Of a stretch of 54,493 bases of DNA, positions 27,950 to 36,612 are shown piece after piece; the first letter of the stretch is position 1; each line of letters starts with the position of its first letter. This DNA comes from Candidatus Gastranaerophilales bacterium. GTDB taxonomy: Bacteria; Cyanobacteriota; Vampirovibrionia; Gastranaerophilales; Gastranaerophilaceae. The DNA lies in the NCBI GenBank assembly GCA_016280955.1, contig JAEEHV010000027.1:1-54493 (forward strand), given 5' to 3'. The position numbers were made by a program, and so were the translations under genes. The notes beneath the pieces are model-generated. The model was given only the letters and a program-made list of their open reading frames with translations, was not told where the DNA came from and did not search any database.

Positions 27950-30900
27950 TTATTTATTGTAGTTATTTGCCGTTTCTTTAATATAATAGAAAAGACTTGT
28001 TAAAATACCGAATAATTCTTCAAAGGTCAAATATTCAATATTAACTAAAATAATAGATTTTCCGTCAGTACAACTTTTGGGAGCCGAAGTAAATTTAACC
28101 TTTTTGGCAATATCTTTGTCTAATCCGTGCCTGATAATATTCCACTCATAAGGTGTAAACGGTGTATAAATTCTGACATCAGAACCTGCCTCACGAATAA
28201 TGGAAATTCCGCACTCAGTTGCTGTTAAACGAATTTTTATCAGTTTAATCAGATTTTCAACTTCATCAGGAATCCTTGAGAATCTGTCTTTCCACTCAGA
28301 CACGATATAATTAAGTTCCGTTTCATTTTTAACATCACTCAGGCGTTTGTATTCAATCATTTTTTGTTCGGTTGAACCCACCCATTCATCAGGAATATAT
28401 GCAGTAACATTGATATCAACAACCGTTGGTTTTTTAATGTTTACCCCCTCACCCTTCAGTTCATTAACTGTTTCTTCAAGCAGTTGACAGTATGTATCAA
28501 AACCTACATTAATCATGTGTCCGTGCTGCTTTGTGCCTAAAATATTTCCGACACCTCTGATTTCAACATCTCTCATCGCAATTCTGTAACCGCTTCCAAG
28601 TGTTGTAAATTCTTTTATTGCCTTGAGTCGTTCTTTTGCTTCGTCTGAAAGCTCTTTATTCTTTTTATACAGACAATAGCAATATGCCTGTTTTTCACTC
28701 CTTCCTACACGACCTCTGAGCTGGTACATTTGTGCCAGCCCCAGTTTATCCGATTCGTGAATAATGATTGTATTGGCATTGGGGATATCCAAACCGTTTT
28801 CAATAATTGTTGTACACAACAAAATATCACTTTCATGGTTGTCAAAACCTATAATTACATTTTCCAGCTCTTTTTCATTCAGCTGCCCATGTCCGATGGC
28901 AATTCTGGCATTCGGAACAAGTTTCTGCAGCTCAAGTTTAAATTCTTCAATTGTTTCAACTCTGTTATACAGGTAGAAAACCTGTCCGTCACGATCAAGC
29001 TCGTTTGTAATAGCATTCCTTACTATTTGTTCATTGTATTCACCGACATAAGTTTTAATCGGAAGCCTGTTTTGCGGCGGAGTGTTTATTACTGAAATAT
29101 CCTTAATTCCTGATAATGACATATAGAGTGTTCTTGGAATAGGTGTTGCAGACATTGAAATTATATCAATATTTTCTCTGAATTCTTTTAATTTTTCTTT
29201 ATGCCTTACACCAAATCTGTGTTCTTCATCAATAACAAGTAACCCCAAATCTTTGAAAATAACTTTGTCCTGTAAAAGAGCATGGGTAGCAATTACTACA
29301 TCACATTTACCCGTTGCAAGATTTTTTAACGTTTCATTCCTTTGTTTTGTACTTCTGAAACGGCAAAGAAGTTCAACATCAATACCAAAAGGTTTAAATC
29401 TGTCATTAATTGTTTGGTAATGCTGAAGTGCAAGGACTGTTGTCGGAACAATTACGGCAACCTGTTTCAGTGACGTTACCGCTTTAAACATAGCCCGCAT
29501 TGCAACCTCGGTTTTGCCAAAGCCGACATCACCACATATAAGCCGGTCCATAGGGTTAGAGCCTTCCATGTCTTCTTTTATCTGGTTAATTGCTTTTAAC
29601 TGATCGGGAGTTTCAATATATTCAAAAGAATCCTCCATCTCCAGCTGAAGCGGGCTATCGGGTGCAAACTCAATACCTTTCTGCATTTTTCTTCTTGCAT
29701 ATAAACGAAGTAAATCATAGGCTATTGTTTCAACCGCCTTTTTAACCTTTTGTTTTACTCCTTCCCAGTCAGAACCTCCCATTCGTGAAAGTTTTGGTTT
29801 AATCTGCCCCGAACCTCTGTAACGGCACAGCATGTTTATTTGCTCTGCCGGAATGTGAAGTTTATCGGAATTTGCATATTCTATTGTTAAATAATCTTTC
29901 AGTTGTCCGTCAAACTCTTGTTTTGTAAGCCCTTTATATATTCCGACACCGTGAATTGAATGAACTACATATTCTCCTTCCCGAATATCGTTAATATTTT
30001 CAATATATTCTGCCTTTTCTTTGTAATGCCTTTTTCTGTTTGACGGAATATCTTTTTGACGTTTGTTAAAAAGTTCCCTGTCTGTAATCAAAAGGATTTT
30101 TGCTTCGGGAATTATTGTACCCTGAGAAGTTATATTTTTAATAAAATTAAGTTCAAAAATTTCATAGGAGGATAAAACTTCTTTTATTCTTTCCTGAAAG
30201 TCTGTTGCGATTGTAATTTGATAATCTTTATGCTCTTTGATAAAAGCTGCCGCCAAATCCATATTTGCATCAAAAATCTGAATATTACGCGAATCAATAT
30301 CAATAATTTCATTATTTTCATCAGATAAAAAGTTGTTCATATAAACTTTTTGGAATCCGGCAAGCTTTTTCGTCATTTCTTCCAAGGAAAAATGGTTAGA
30401 TTCTTTTAATAGACAAATTTGTTCTGTTTTTAATGCTTCATTATACTGGTTATCAAAAGTTTCTGAAATTAATCCGTATTTTGATGTTATTTCTGCCTGT
30501 TCATCAAATACAACGATATAGTCTTTTAAATAATCAAAAATACTGACTAAATTATTATTAAAATACGATTGATATACATTTATTCCTTCAAAATATCCTT
30601 CTGTTTCAAGAGAGGGGGGTAAATTCTTGGGTAAATTTTCGGGAAAATTATTGGACAAATTTTGTGGTAATACAAATTTATACATTGGTTTTATATCGAC
30701 ATTTACCACTTTTTCTATAGATTTTTGAGTTTCGTTATTAAAATATCTTATATCAACAATTTCATCTCCCCAAAATTCAATTCTCACAGGATTTTCGTCA
30801 AGAGAATAAATATCTGCTATATCACCCCGGATTGAAAATTCTCCTATGTCCGACACCATAGTTGAACGTTTGTAACCTAATTTTATGAGTTTTGACAGAA

Positions 30901-31324
30901 GTTCTTTTTGCTCAATACTGTCACCGATTTTTAAGTTTAACGAGTTTGTTTCAAAAAAATCTTTATTCGGAAACTTTTCTAATAGCGATTTGACAGGCGA
31001 TATAATTATTTCCGGCAGATTAAACAGAACAGAGATTTGTTTTTGATAATCATATAAATTAGCATTTATTGTTTCATAAGGCGAAATATTCTGATACGGA
31101 AACGTTTTTACTTCAAGTTCAAATAATCTTTCCAAATCAACGGAATATCTCAGAGCATTCTGCTCGGTAGAAGTTATAAAAAGAATTTTTTTGTTTGAAA
31201 GTTTGCGGATATATTTTAGCAGCAAAAGGCGAGAGAAAGTTGTTAAACCTGTAAGTGTAAAACTTTTACCGTGTTTAATATTACTTGCAAACCTGTCAAA
31301 AAAACTGCTTGTTTCTAATCTCAT
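27950..31324 (-). CDS. mfd: transcription-repair coupling factor Mfd
   Basis: The 1124-residue protein is full length: UvrB-homology module at the N-terminus, the RNA-polymerase-interacting domain (GEYVVHSIHGVGIYKGL), the RecG-like motor with Walker A ICGDVGFGKTEVA, DEEHRFG, MSATPIPRTL and QLRGRVGRS, and the C-terminal inhibitory domain. It removes RNA polymerase stalled at lesions and recruits UvrA. The ATG has no Shine-Dalgarno sequence. An excellent promoter ends 7 bp upstream and a 19-bp palindrome covers its -35, so the gene is probably leaderless and repressible. Confidence 0.97.
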   Translation of the reverse strand: MRLETSSFFDRFASNIKHGKSFTLTGLTTFSRLLLLKYIRKLSNKKILFITSTEQNALRYSVDLERLFELEVKTFPYQNISPYETINANLYDYQKQISVLFNLPEIIISPVKSLLEKFPNKDFFETNSLNLKIGDSIEQKELLSKLIKLGYKRSTMVSDIGEFSIRGDIADIYSLDENPVRIEFWGDEIVDIRYFNNETQKSIEKVVNVDIKPMYKFVLPQNLSNNFPENLPKNLPPSLETEGYFEGINVYQSYFNNNLVSIFDYLKDYIVVFDEQAEITSKYGLISETFDNQYNEALKTEQICLLKESNHFSLEEMTKKLAGFQKVYMNNFLSDENNEIIDIDSRNIQIFDANMDLAAAFIKEHKDYQITIATDFQERIKEVLSSYEIFELNFIKNITSQGTIIPEAKILLITDRELFNKRQKDIPSNRKRHYKEKAEYIENINDIREGEYVVHSIHGVGIYKGLTKQEFDGQLKDYLTIEYANSDKLHIPAEQINMLCRYRGSGQIKPKLSRMGGSDWEGVKQKVKKAVETIAYDLLRLYARRKMQKGIEFAPDSPLQLEMEDSFEYIETPDQLKAINQIKEDMEGSNPMDRLICGDVGFGKTEVAMRAMFKAVTSLKQVAVIVPTTVLALQHYQTINDRFKPFGIDVELLCRFRSTKQRNETLKNLATGKCDVVIATHALLQDKVIFKDLGLLVIDEEHRFGVRHKEKLKEFRENIDIISMSATPIPRTLYMSLSGIKDISVINTPPQNRLPIKTYVGEYNEQIVRNAITNELDRDGQVFYLYNRVETIEEFKLELQKLVPNARIAIGHGQLNEKELENVIIGFDNHESDILLCTTIIENGLDIPNANTIIIHESDKLGLAQMYQLRGRVGRSEKQAYCYCLYKKNKELSDEAKERLKAIKEFTTLGSGYRIAMRDVEIRGVGNILGTKQHGHMINVGFDTYCQLLEETVNELKGEGVNIKKPTVVDINVTAYIPDEWVGSTEQKMIEYKRLSDVKNETELNYIVSEWKDRFSRIPDEVENLIKLIKIRLTATECGISIIREAGSDVRIYTPFTPYEWNIIRHGLDKDIAKKVKFTSAPKSCTDGKSIILVNIEYLTFEELFGILTSLFYYIKETANNYNK

Positions 31325-31331
31325 AAGAGAT

Positions 31332-31360
31332 ATTATAGCACGAGTTCCGGTTGTTGTCAG
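31332..31360 (-). promoter_or_regulatory. leaderless promoter of mfd
   Basis: Minus strand: -35 CTGACA (31355-31360, 5 of 6), 17-bp spacer ending TGC, -10 TATAAT (31332-31337), 7 bp, then ATG (31324). This is the most canonical promoter in the window and leaves no room for a ribosome-binding leader. Confidence 0.75.
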
Positions 31361-31368
31361 ACAACAAC
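31350..31368. promoter_or_regulatory. palindromic operator candidate on the mfd -35 box
   Basis: GTTGTTGT (31350-31357), CAG, ACAACAAC (31361-31368): a perfect 8-bp inverted repeat with a 3-bp centre that covers the mfd -35 hexamer. The position is typical of a repressor site. It does not match the LexA boxes I know from Escherichia coli or Bacillus. Confidence 0.5.
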
Positions 31369-31469
31369 TGAGCTATGAAACTTCTTGGCACATTCATCTG
31401 ATATACCATTAATATATTACATATATAATATTATAATAAAATAGTGAGTTTCTGAAGAAAGGAAAAAAC

Positions 31470-31688
31470 ATGAAAAAATTTATGACCTTTGCAGTTGCAT
31501 TGACTGTTATTACAATTTTTACCCCGGAAGCAATGGCAAATTATAACATTTCAACCGCTAAAACAGATTCTCAATATAATTACGATAGTGCAGAATATGT
31601 ATCCGCCACAACAAATATTGCAGCACACCCTAAAAGAAAACAATCCAGTACAAGACTTTATGAACCCGGCGACATTAATATTATGTAA
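31470..31688 (+). CDS. small secreted protein (72 aa)
   Basis: No family recognised. The N-terminus is a clear signal peptide (KKFMTFAVALTVITIFTP, predicted cleavage after AMA), leaving a mature peptide of about 49 residues rich in Tyr, Ser, Thr and Asn with no cysteine, ending KRKQSSTRLYEPGDINIM. AAAGG lies 7 bp before the ATG. It is monocistronic and followed at once by a bidirectional terminator. Confidence 0.75.
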   Translation: MKKFMTFAVALTVITIFTPEAMANYNISTAKTDSQYNYDSAEYVSATTNIAAHPKRKQSSTRLYEPGDINIM

Positions 31689-31694
31689 AAAACT

Positions 31695-31726
31695 AAAAAA
31701 GGATGATTTTTAATCATCCTTTTTTA
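31695..31726. terminator. bidirectional intrinsic terminator
   Basis: A perfect 14-bp stem (31695-31708 with 31712-31725) whose ends are A6 and T6, with a TTT loop. It lies between the convergent genes ending at 31688 (+) and 31730 (-) and can serve both. Confidence 0.9.
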
Positions 31727-31729
31727 TAT

Positions 31730-32065
31730 TTATACATTTCCTTCATTAGGACTTTCGTACGGGATTCCCATTTCTTTAAGAGCACCGATGAATCGTTCAG
31801 CACATGAGTACTGAACTTCAGGCGGAACAACACGCAATATTTCAACAGTCTTGGATATAATAGGATCTTTATCATACCATCTGGCACCATTTACCGGTTT
31901 TACAAGGTCATAAAATCTGTCTAATGCTTCTTTGGAGACCTTTTCTTCCAGCTTATCCAAAAAAACAACAGCATGCTCTCTCAGTTCATCCTGATAATTT
32001 TTTAAAAGTTCAATAACTTCCAGTAATTTAGGGTCGTGGTCATACCATCTTTTGTACGCAGCCAT
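31730..32065 (-). CDS. small protein with duplicated WYD(H/K)DP motif, downstream of murA
   Basis: The 111-residue, mostly helical, acidic protein contains an internal duplication: RWYDHDPKLLEVIELL at 6-21 and RWYDKDPIISKTVEIL at 62-77, each followed by a helix. No known family is recognised. It has no signal peptide. Its ATG shares one base with the murA stop (TAATG), so the two are translationally coupled, which points to a role related to cell-wall synthesis or its control; that is inference. Confidence 0.75.
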   Translation of the reverse strand: MAAYKRWYDHDPKLLEVIELLKNYQDELREHAVVFLDKLEEKVSKEALDRFYDLVKPVNGARWYDKDPIISKTVEILRVVPPEVQYSCAERFIGALKEMGIPYESPNEGNV

Positions 32066-33387
32066 TATAATATCCCCCTTATATCTACCATACCGCTATT
32101 TTGTATAGTATTATCCGTATCATTAAATCGTTTTATCTTTGCACCCAAATTTGAGAGCTTATGTTCAAAAGCTTCATAACCTCTGTCAACGTGATGTAAT
32201 TTTTCAACAATAGTTTCACCGTTTGCCATAAGCCCTGCGATAACAAGAGCCGCACCGGCCCTCAGGTCGCTTGCCACTACGGTAGCACCGGTCAGATTTT
32301 TAACCCCTTTAATAATTGCATGATTTCTGTCCTGATGAATATCTGCACCCATTCTTCTGAGATCGGGCACCTGCATAAACCTGTTTTCGTACAAGCTTTC
32401 TGTAATTATTCCGACACCGTTTGCGGTTGTTAATAATGTCATTGCAATTGCCTGCAAATCTGTCGGGAATCCGGGATATGGCTGTGTTACGAAGTTTATA
32501 GAGTTTAATTTATTTCTGCAGCTTACTTCGATAGTGGTTGGTTCGACAAGTTTAATACTTGCTCCCATTTTTATCAGTTTATCATTGAAGAATGTAAGGT
32601 GTGCAGGATAAACATTTTTTATAATAGCTTTTCCTCTTGTTGCTACTACGGCAGCCATATAAGTCCCTGCTTCAATTCTGTCCGGAATTGTAGTATATTC
32701 AGCCGGATGTAAATGTTCCTGTTTAACTCCGTTTATAACAATTTCAGAGGTTCCTGCTCCTGAGATATCCGCTCCGAGGGTATTTAAAAAGTTGGCTAAA
32801 TCTATAATTTCAGGTTCCTGAGCTGCGTTTTGGATTCTGGTTGAGCCCTCCGCTGTAACAGCAGCCAACATAAGATTTTCTGTAGCACCTACAGACGGAA
32901 TATCAAGATATATATCTGTTCCAATCAGCTTTGATGCTTTAGCATGCACATAACCGTTTTCTATTTTAATTTTTGCACCCAGAGCTTCAAGACCTTTAAT
33001 GTGGAAGTCAACCCTTCTTTCACCGATAGCACATCCGCCCGGAAGAGCAACAATAGCTTCACGGCATCTTGACATCAAAGCTCCGAGAATTATAAAAGAA
33101 GCTCTCATTTTGCTTACAAGTTCATATTTTGCGGTTATGGAAGTTATTGAATCCGCATCAACAACAACCGATTTTTCATCTTTGTTATATATATACTTTG
33201 CACCCAAATCGGAAAGCACGTTAAGCATTATATCAACATCTGTCAGCTGCGGAACATTGTATATTTTGGTTGAACCTTTTACAAGTATGGTAGCGGCAAG
33301 CAACTTCAGAACGGCATTTTTTGCACCGCCTATTGATACTTCTCCCTTTAACGATTCGCCACCTATTATTTTAAACTTCTCAGCCAA
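32065..33387 (-). CDS. murA: UDP-N-acetylglucosamine 1-carboxyvinyltransferase
   Basis: The 440-residue enzyme has GGAKNAVLKLLAA (substrate-binding Lys/Asn), the active-site loop PGGCAIGERRVDFH with the catalytic Cys119, and GATVVASDLRAGAALVIAG near the C-terminus. It transfers enolpyruvate from PEP to UDP-GlcNAc, the first committed step of peptidoglycan synthesis; having Cys rather than Asp predicts fosfomycin sensitivity. The start is TTG, supported by GGAGGAG 5 bp upstream and by the family N-terminus. It is coupled to the downstream WYDxDP protein. Confidence 0.97.
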   Translation of the reverse strand: MAEKFKIIGGESLKGEVSIGGAKNAVLKLLAATILVKGSTKIYNVPQLTDVDIMLNVLSDLGAKYIYNKDEKSVVVDADSITSITAKYELVSKMRASFIILGALMSRCREAIVALPGGCAIGERRVDFHIKGLEALGAKIKIENGYVHAKASKLIGTDIYLDIPSVGATENLMLAAVTAEGSTRIQNAAQEPEIIDLANFLNTLGADISGAGTSEIVINGVKQEHLHPAEYTTIPDRIEAGTYMAAVVATRGKAIIKNVYPAHLTFFNDKLIKMGASIKLVEPTTIEVSCRNKLNSINFVTQPYPGFPTDLQAIAMTLLTTANGVGIITESLYENRFMQVPDLRRMGADIHQDRNHAIIKGVKNLTGATVVASDLRAGAALVIAGLMANGETIVEKLHHVDRGYEAFEHKLSNLGAKIKRFNDTDNTIQNSGMVDIRGIL

Positions 33388-33515
33388 AATCTCCTCCGAT
33401 TCTATCTCAATAATACTATTAATAATAACTCTTGTAAAGTACTGAAAAATAAAATTCTAAACATAAAAATGATATTGATAATAAAGTCTTATATATATAA
33501 CATCCCAAATGTTTG

Positions 33516-33524
33516 TGATATTAT
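33516..33524 (+). promoter_or_regulatory. extended -10 promoter of valS
   Basis: TGA-TATTAT at 33516-33524 predicts a +1 near 33531, giving a 26-base leader with GAGGG before the ATG at 33557. It also argues against an earlier in-frame ATG at 33509, which lies upstream of the promoter. The -35 is weak. Confidence 0.5.
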
Positions 33525-33556
33525 ATAGTCAAAGATTTTACAAAAGAGGGAATACT

Positions 33557-36217
33557 ATGACAGAAACTTTAGAAGAAAAAATAAAAATTGAAGATTTACC
33601 TACCGTATATGATGCAAAATCAACGGAAGAGAAAATGTATAAGTTTTGGGAGAACGGAGAGTATTTTAAAGCAAATGCAAAATCAAATAAACCTCCGTTT
33701 ACAATAGTTATTCCCCCGCCAAACGTTACGGGTGTTCTTCACATGGGGCACGCTCTTGATGAAACCCTGCAGGATATCTTAACCCGTTATCACAGAATGA
33801 GCGGATATGAAGCACTGTGGATTCCGGGAACAGACCATGCCGGTCTTGCAACACAAAACGTTGTTGAAAAACAGCTTGCAAAAGAAGGTTTGTCACGTCA
33901 CGATTTGGGCAGAGAAAAGTTTCTTGAAAAAACCTGGGAATGGACTAATGAACATAAAAGCAGAATCTTAGACCAGATGAAAAAACTCGGAGCTTCTTTT
34001 GACCGTTCAAGGGAAAGATTTACTTTTGACGAAGGCTGTTCGGAAGCCGTTAAAGAAGTTTTTGTTACTTTGTATAATAAAGGCTTGATTTATAAAGGCG
34101 CATACATAGTAAACTGGTGTCCCCGTTGTCAGTCAGCTATTTCTGACATTGAAACCGAGTACGAAACAGAACAGGGACATTTATGGGAAATATCATATCC
34201 GCTGGTTAACGAACCCGGTGCTATTATTGTTGATACAACACGTCCTGAAACAATGTTTGGTGACGTTGCTATTGCTGTTCATCCGAGCGATAAAAAGTAT
34301 TCGGAACTTATCGGCAAAAAAGTTTTAATTCCTCTTACAAACAGAGTTATTCCGATTATTGCAGACGAATATGTTGATAAATCATTCGGTACAGGTGCGG
34401 TTAAAATCACTCCTGCGCACGATCCGAATGACTTTGAAGTAGGAAACAGACACGGCTTTAAACCAATCTGGGTTATTGACGAAGGGGGTAAATTAAAACA
34501 GTGTGCAGAAGTACCTCCGGAATATTGGGGTTTAGACAGATATGAGGCAAGAAAGAAAATTGTAGAAATGCTTTCTTACAATAACTTCCTGCTCCGTGTA
34601 AAAGACCACGAACACAACGTCGGTAAGTGTCAGAGATGTAACACAACAATTGAACCGCTTTTATCGGAACAATGGTTTGTAAAAATGGCACCGCTGGCTA
34701 AAGAAGCGATTGCTGCTGTTAAAGACGGAAGGATTAATTTTATTCCCGACCGATGGACTAAGAACTATTTAGGATGGATGGAAAATATCCGTGACTGGTG
34801 TATTTCACGTCAAATCTGGTGGGGACATCAAATTCCGGCTTATTATCATAAACAGACCGGAGAAATGGTTGTTGCTAAAGAAAATCCTGATCCGAATAAT
34901 TATGTTCAGGAATCCGATTGTCTTGATACCTGGTTTTCGTCAGGTTTGTGGCCGTTTTCAACTATGGGCTTCCCAAATTCGGAAACAGATGATTTTAAAA
35001 AGTTTTACCCGACATCAGTTCTTGTAACAGGGTTTGATATTATTTTCTTCTGGGTTGCAAGAATGATTACAATGGGATTGGAGTTTACAGGCAAAGCTCC
35101 GTTTAAAGATGTTTATATCCACGGTTTAATACGTGACGAAAAAGGTCAAAAGATGTCAAAATCTAAAGGGAACACGATTGATCCTGTTGAGATTATTGAT
35201 AAATACGGCTGTGATGCTTTAAGATTCACAATGACTTCACTTTGTACATACGGCGGTCAGGATATTAAAATCTCGGATGAAAGATTTGAATACGGCAGAA
35301 ACTTTGCTAACAAACTATGGAATGCATCAAGATTTGTATTAATGAACCTTGAAGGTGTTGACGACAAACCAATCGATAAGAGTAAATTAACATTAGTTGA
35401 TAAGTGGATTTTGAACCAGCTTAATGAAACTGCAAAACTTGTTAACGAAAATATGAAGGAATACAGAATCGGTGAAATTGCTCACGTTCTTTATGACTTC
35501 TTCCGCAGTGAATACTGTGACTGGTATGTTGAGATTGCCAAAATTCAATTGCAGGATTCTGAACTTAAACTCAATACCCAAAGGGTTCTCAGATACGTTC
35601 TTGATATGTCGCTCAGAATGCTTCACCCGATTATGCCGCATATTACCGAATATGTATGGCAGCTTATGCCGGGGGCAAAGGAAACATCTGCATTAATAAT
35701 TGCTGAGTATCCGACATATAAAGAAGATTTATCATATCCTGTTGAGGCTGAAGAAATGAAGCTTGTATTTGACACGATTACATCACTTCGTAACGTAAGA
35801 CAAAGCTTCAACATTTCAACTTCCGCAACTGTTGACGTTGAAATACGTTCAGAAGGCAGAGAAAAAGAAATCTTTAAAGCCATTGAAAGTTATATTCACA
35901 GACTTGCTAAGGTTAATAACATCTCTTATGCGGAACTTGATGCTCCTGTTCCTCCAAAGAGCGCAACAGCGGTTGTTTCAACTTCAAAACTTATTGTTCC
36001 GCTTGCAGACTTAATTGATTTGGATGCTGAAATCAAGCGTCAGGAAAAGAAGTTAGAAAAGCTTACAAACGAGAAAAACGGACTTTTGGGCAGAATGAAA
36101 AATGAAAAATTTGTTGCTAATGCACCTAAGGAACTCGTTGAGCAAACAAACGCAAGAATAGATGAAATAACCGCTCAGGAAGATGTTATTAAAGACCTGA
36201 TTGAATCATTAAAATAA
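33557..36217 (+). CDS. valS: valyl-tRNA synthetase
   Basis: The 886-residue class I synthetase has PPPNVTGVLHMGHAL (HIGH box at 62-65), the CP1 editing domain (TTRPETMFGDVAIAVHP), RQIWWGHQIPAYY, the KMSKS loop GQKMSKSKGNTIDP (about 532), and the C-terminal coiled-coil arm. It charges tRNA-Val and edits mischarged threonine. I start at MTETLEEK because GAGGG precedes it and the promoter lies between it and the upstream ATG. No T-box leader is visible. Confidence 0.97.
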   Translation: MTETLEEKIKIEDLPTVYDAKSTEEKMYKFWENGEYFKANAKSNKPPFTIVIPPPNVTGVLHMGHALDETLQDILTRYHRMSGYEALWIPGTDHAGLATQNVVEKQLAKEGLSRHDLGREKFLEKTWEWTNEHKSRILDQMKKLGASFDRSRERFTFDEGCSEAVKEVFVTLYNKGLIYKGAYIVNWCPRCQSAISDIETEYETEQGHLWEISYPLVNEPGAIIVDTTRPETMFGDVAIAVHPSDKKYSELIGKKVLIPLTNRVIPIIADEYVDKSFGTGAVKITPAHDPNDFEVGNRHGFKPIWVIDEGGKLKQCAEVPPEYWGLDRYEARKKIVEMLSYNNFLLRVKDHEHNVGKCQRCNTTIEPLLSEQWFVKMAPLAKEAIAAVKDGRINFIPDRWTKNYLGWMENIRDWCISRQIWWGHQIPAYYHKQTGEMVVAKENPDPNNYVQESDCLDTWFSSGLWPFSTMGFPNSETDDFKKFYPTSVLVTGFDIIFFWVARMITMGLEFTGKAPFKDVYIHGLIRDEKGQKMSKSKGNTIDPVEIIDKYGCDALRFTMTSLCTYGGQDIKISDERFEYGRNFANKLWNASRFVLMNLEGVDDKPIDKSKLTLVDKWILNQLNETAKLVNENMKEYRIGEIAHVLYDFFRSEYCDWYVEIAKIQLQDSELKLNTQRVLRYVLDMSLRMLHPIMPHITEYVWQLMPGAKETSALIIAEYPTYKEDLSYPVEAEEMKLVFDTITSLRNVRQSFNISTSATVDVEIRSEGREKEIFKAIESYIHRLAKVNNISYAELDAPVPPKSATAVVSTSKLIVPLADLIDLDAEIKRQEKKLEKLTNEKNGLLGRMKNEKFVANAPKELVEQTNARIDEITAQEDVIKDLIESLK

Positions 36218-36223
36218 AAAACA

Positions 36224-36532
36224 ATGAAAACGGAAAGCATAAAAAAATATACGGTACAATTATACCGACGGTGTTCTTTAAGAAAGGATACACCGCCGAT
36301 ATTAAAAACCTTGTATACAGACCGTAAAGGAAGTCTAACCGAATTAAAGCAAAGATTCGGCGAAGACGAGGTACAAAAAAATATTTATTTAGGTAAAATA
36401 AAAACACTTTCCGGAGATTCATATCAGACTACAAGTGACGGTATTGAAGACATTAAAGTATTTTACAAAAGACAAAATCCTTTTCAGTTGATACAAAGTG
36501 TTTTATTTGGTATTTTTTCAAAACTATATTAA
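36224..36532 (+). CDS. small basic protein of unknown function
   Basis: No family recognised. The 102-residue protein is basic (RRCSLRK, YTDRKGS) and ends with a hydrophobic patch (FQLIQSVLFGIFSKLY) that might associate with the membrane. The ATG is 6 bp after the valS stop and has no clear ribosome site, so translation, if real, depends on valS. Low-confidence gene. Confidence 0.5.
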   Translation: MKTESIKKYTVQLYRRCSLRKDTPPILKTLYTDRKGSLTELKQRFGEDEVQKNIYLGKIKTLSGDSYQTTSDGIEDIKVFYKRQNPFQLIQSVLFGIFSKLY

Positions 36533-36612
36533 AAAACCAACCCACTAATATATTTACCAATACCGTATAGTATGTTATAATTATTCAGTATTCCGGAAAG
36601 GGGTTAACAATA

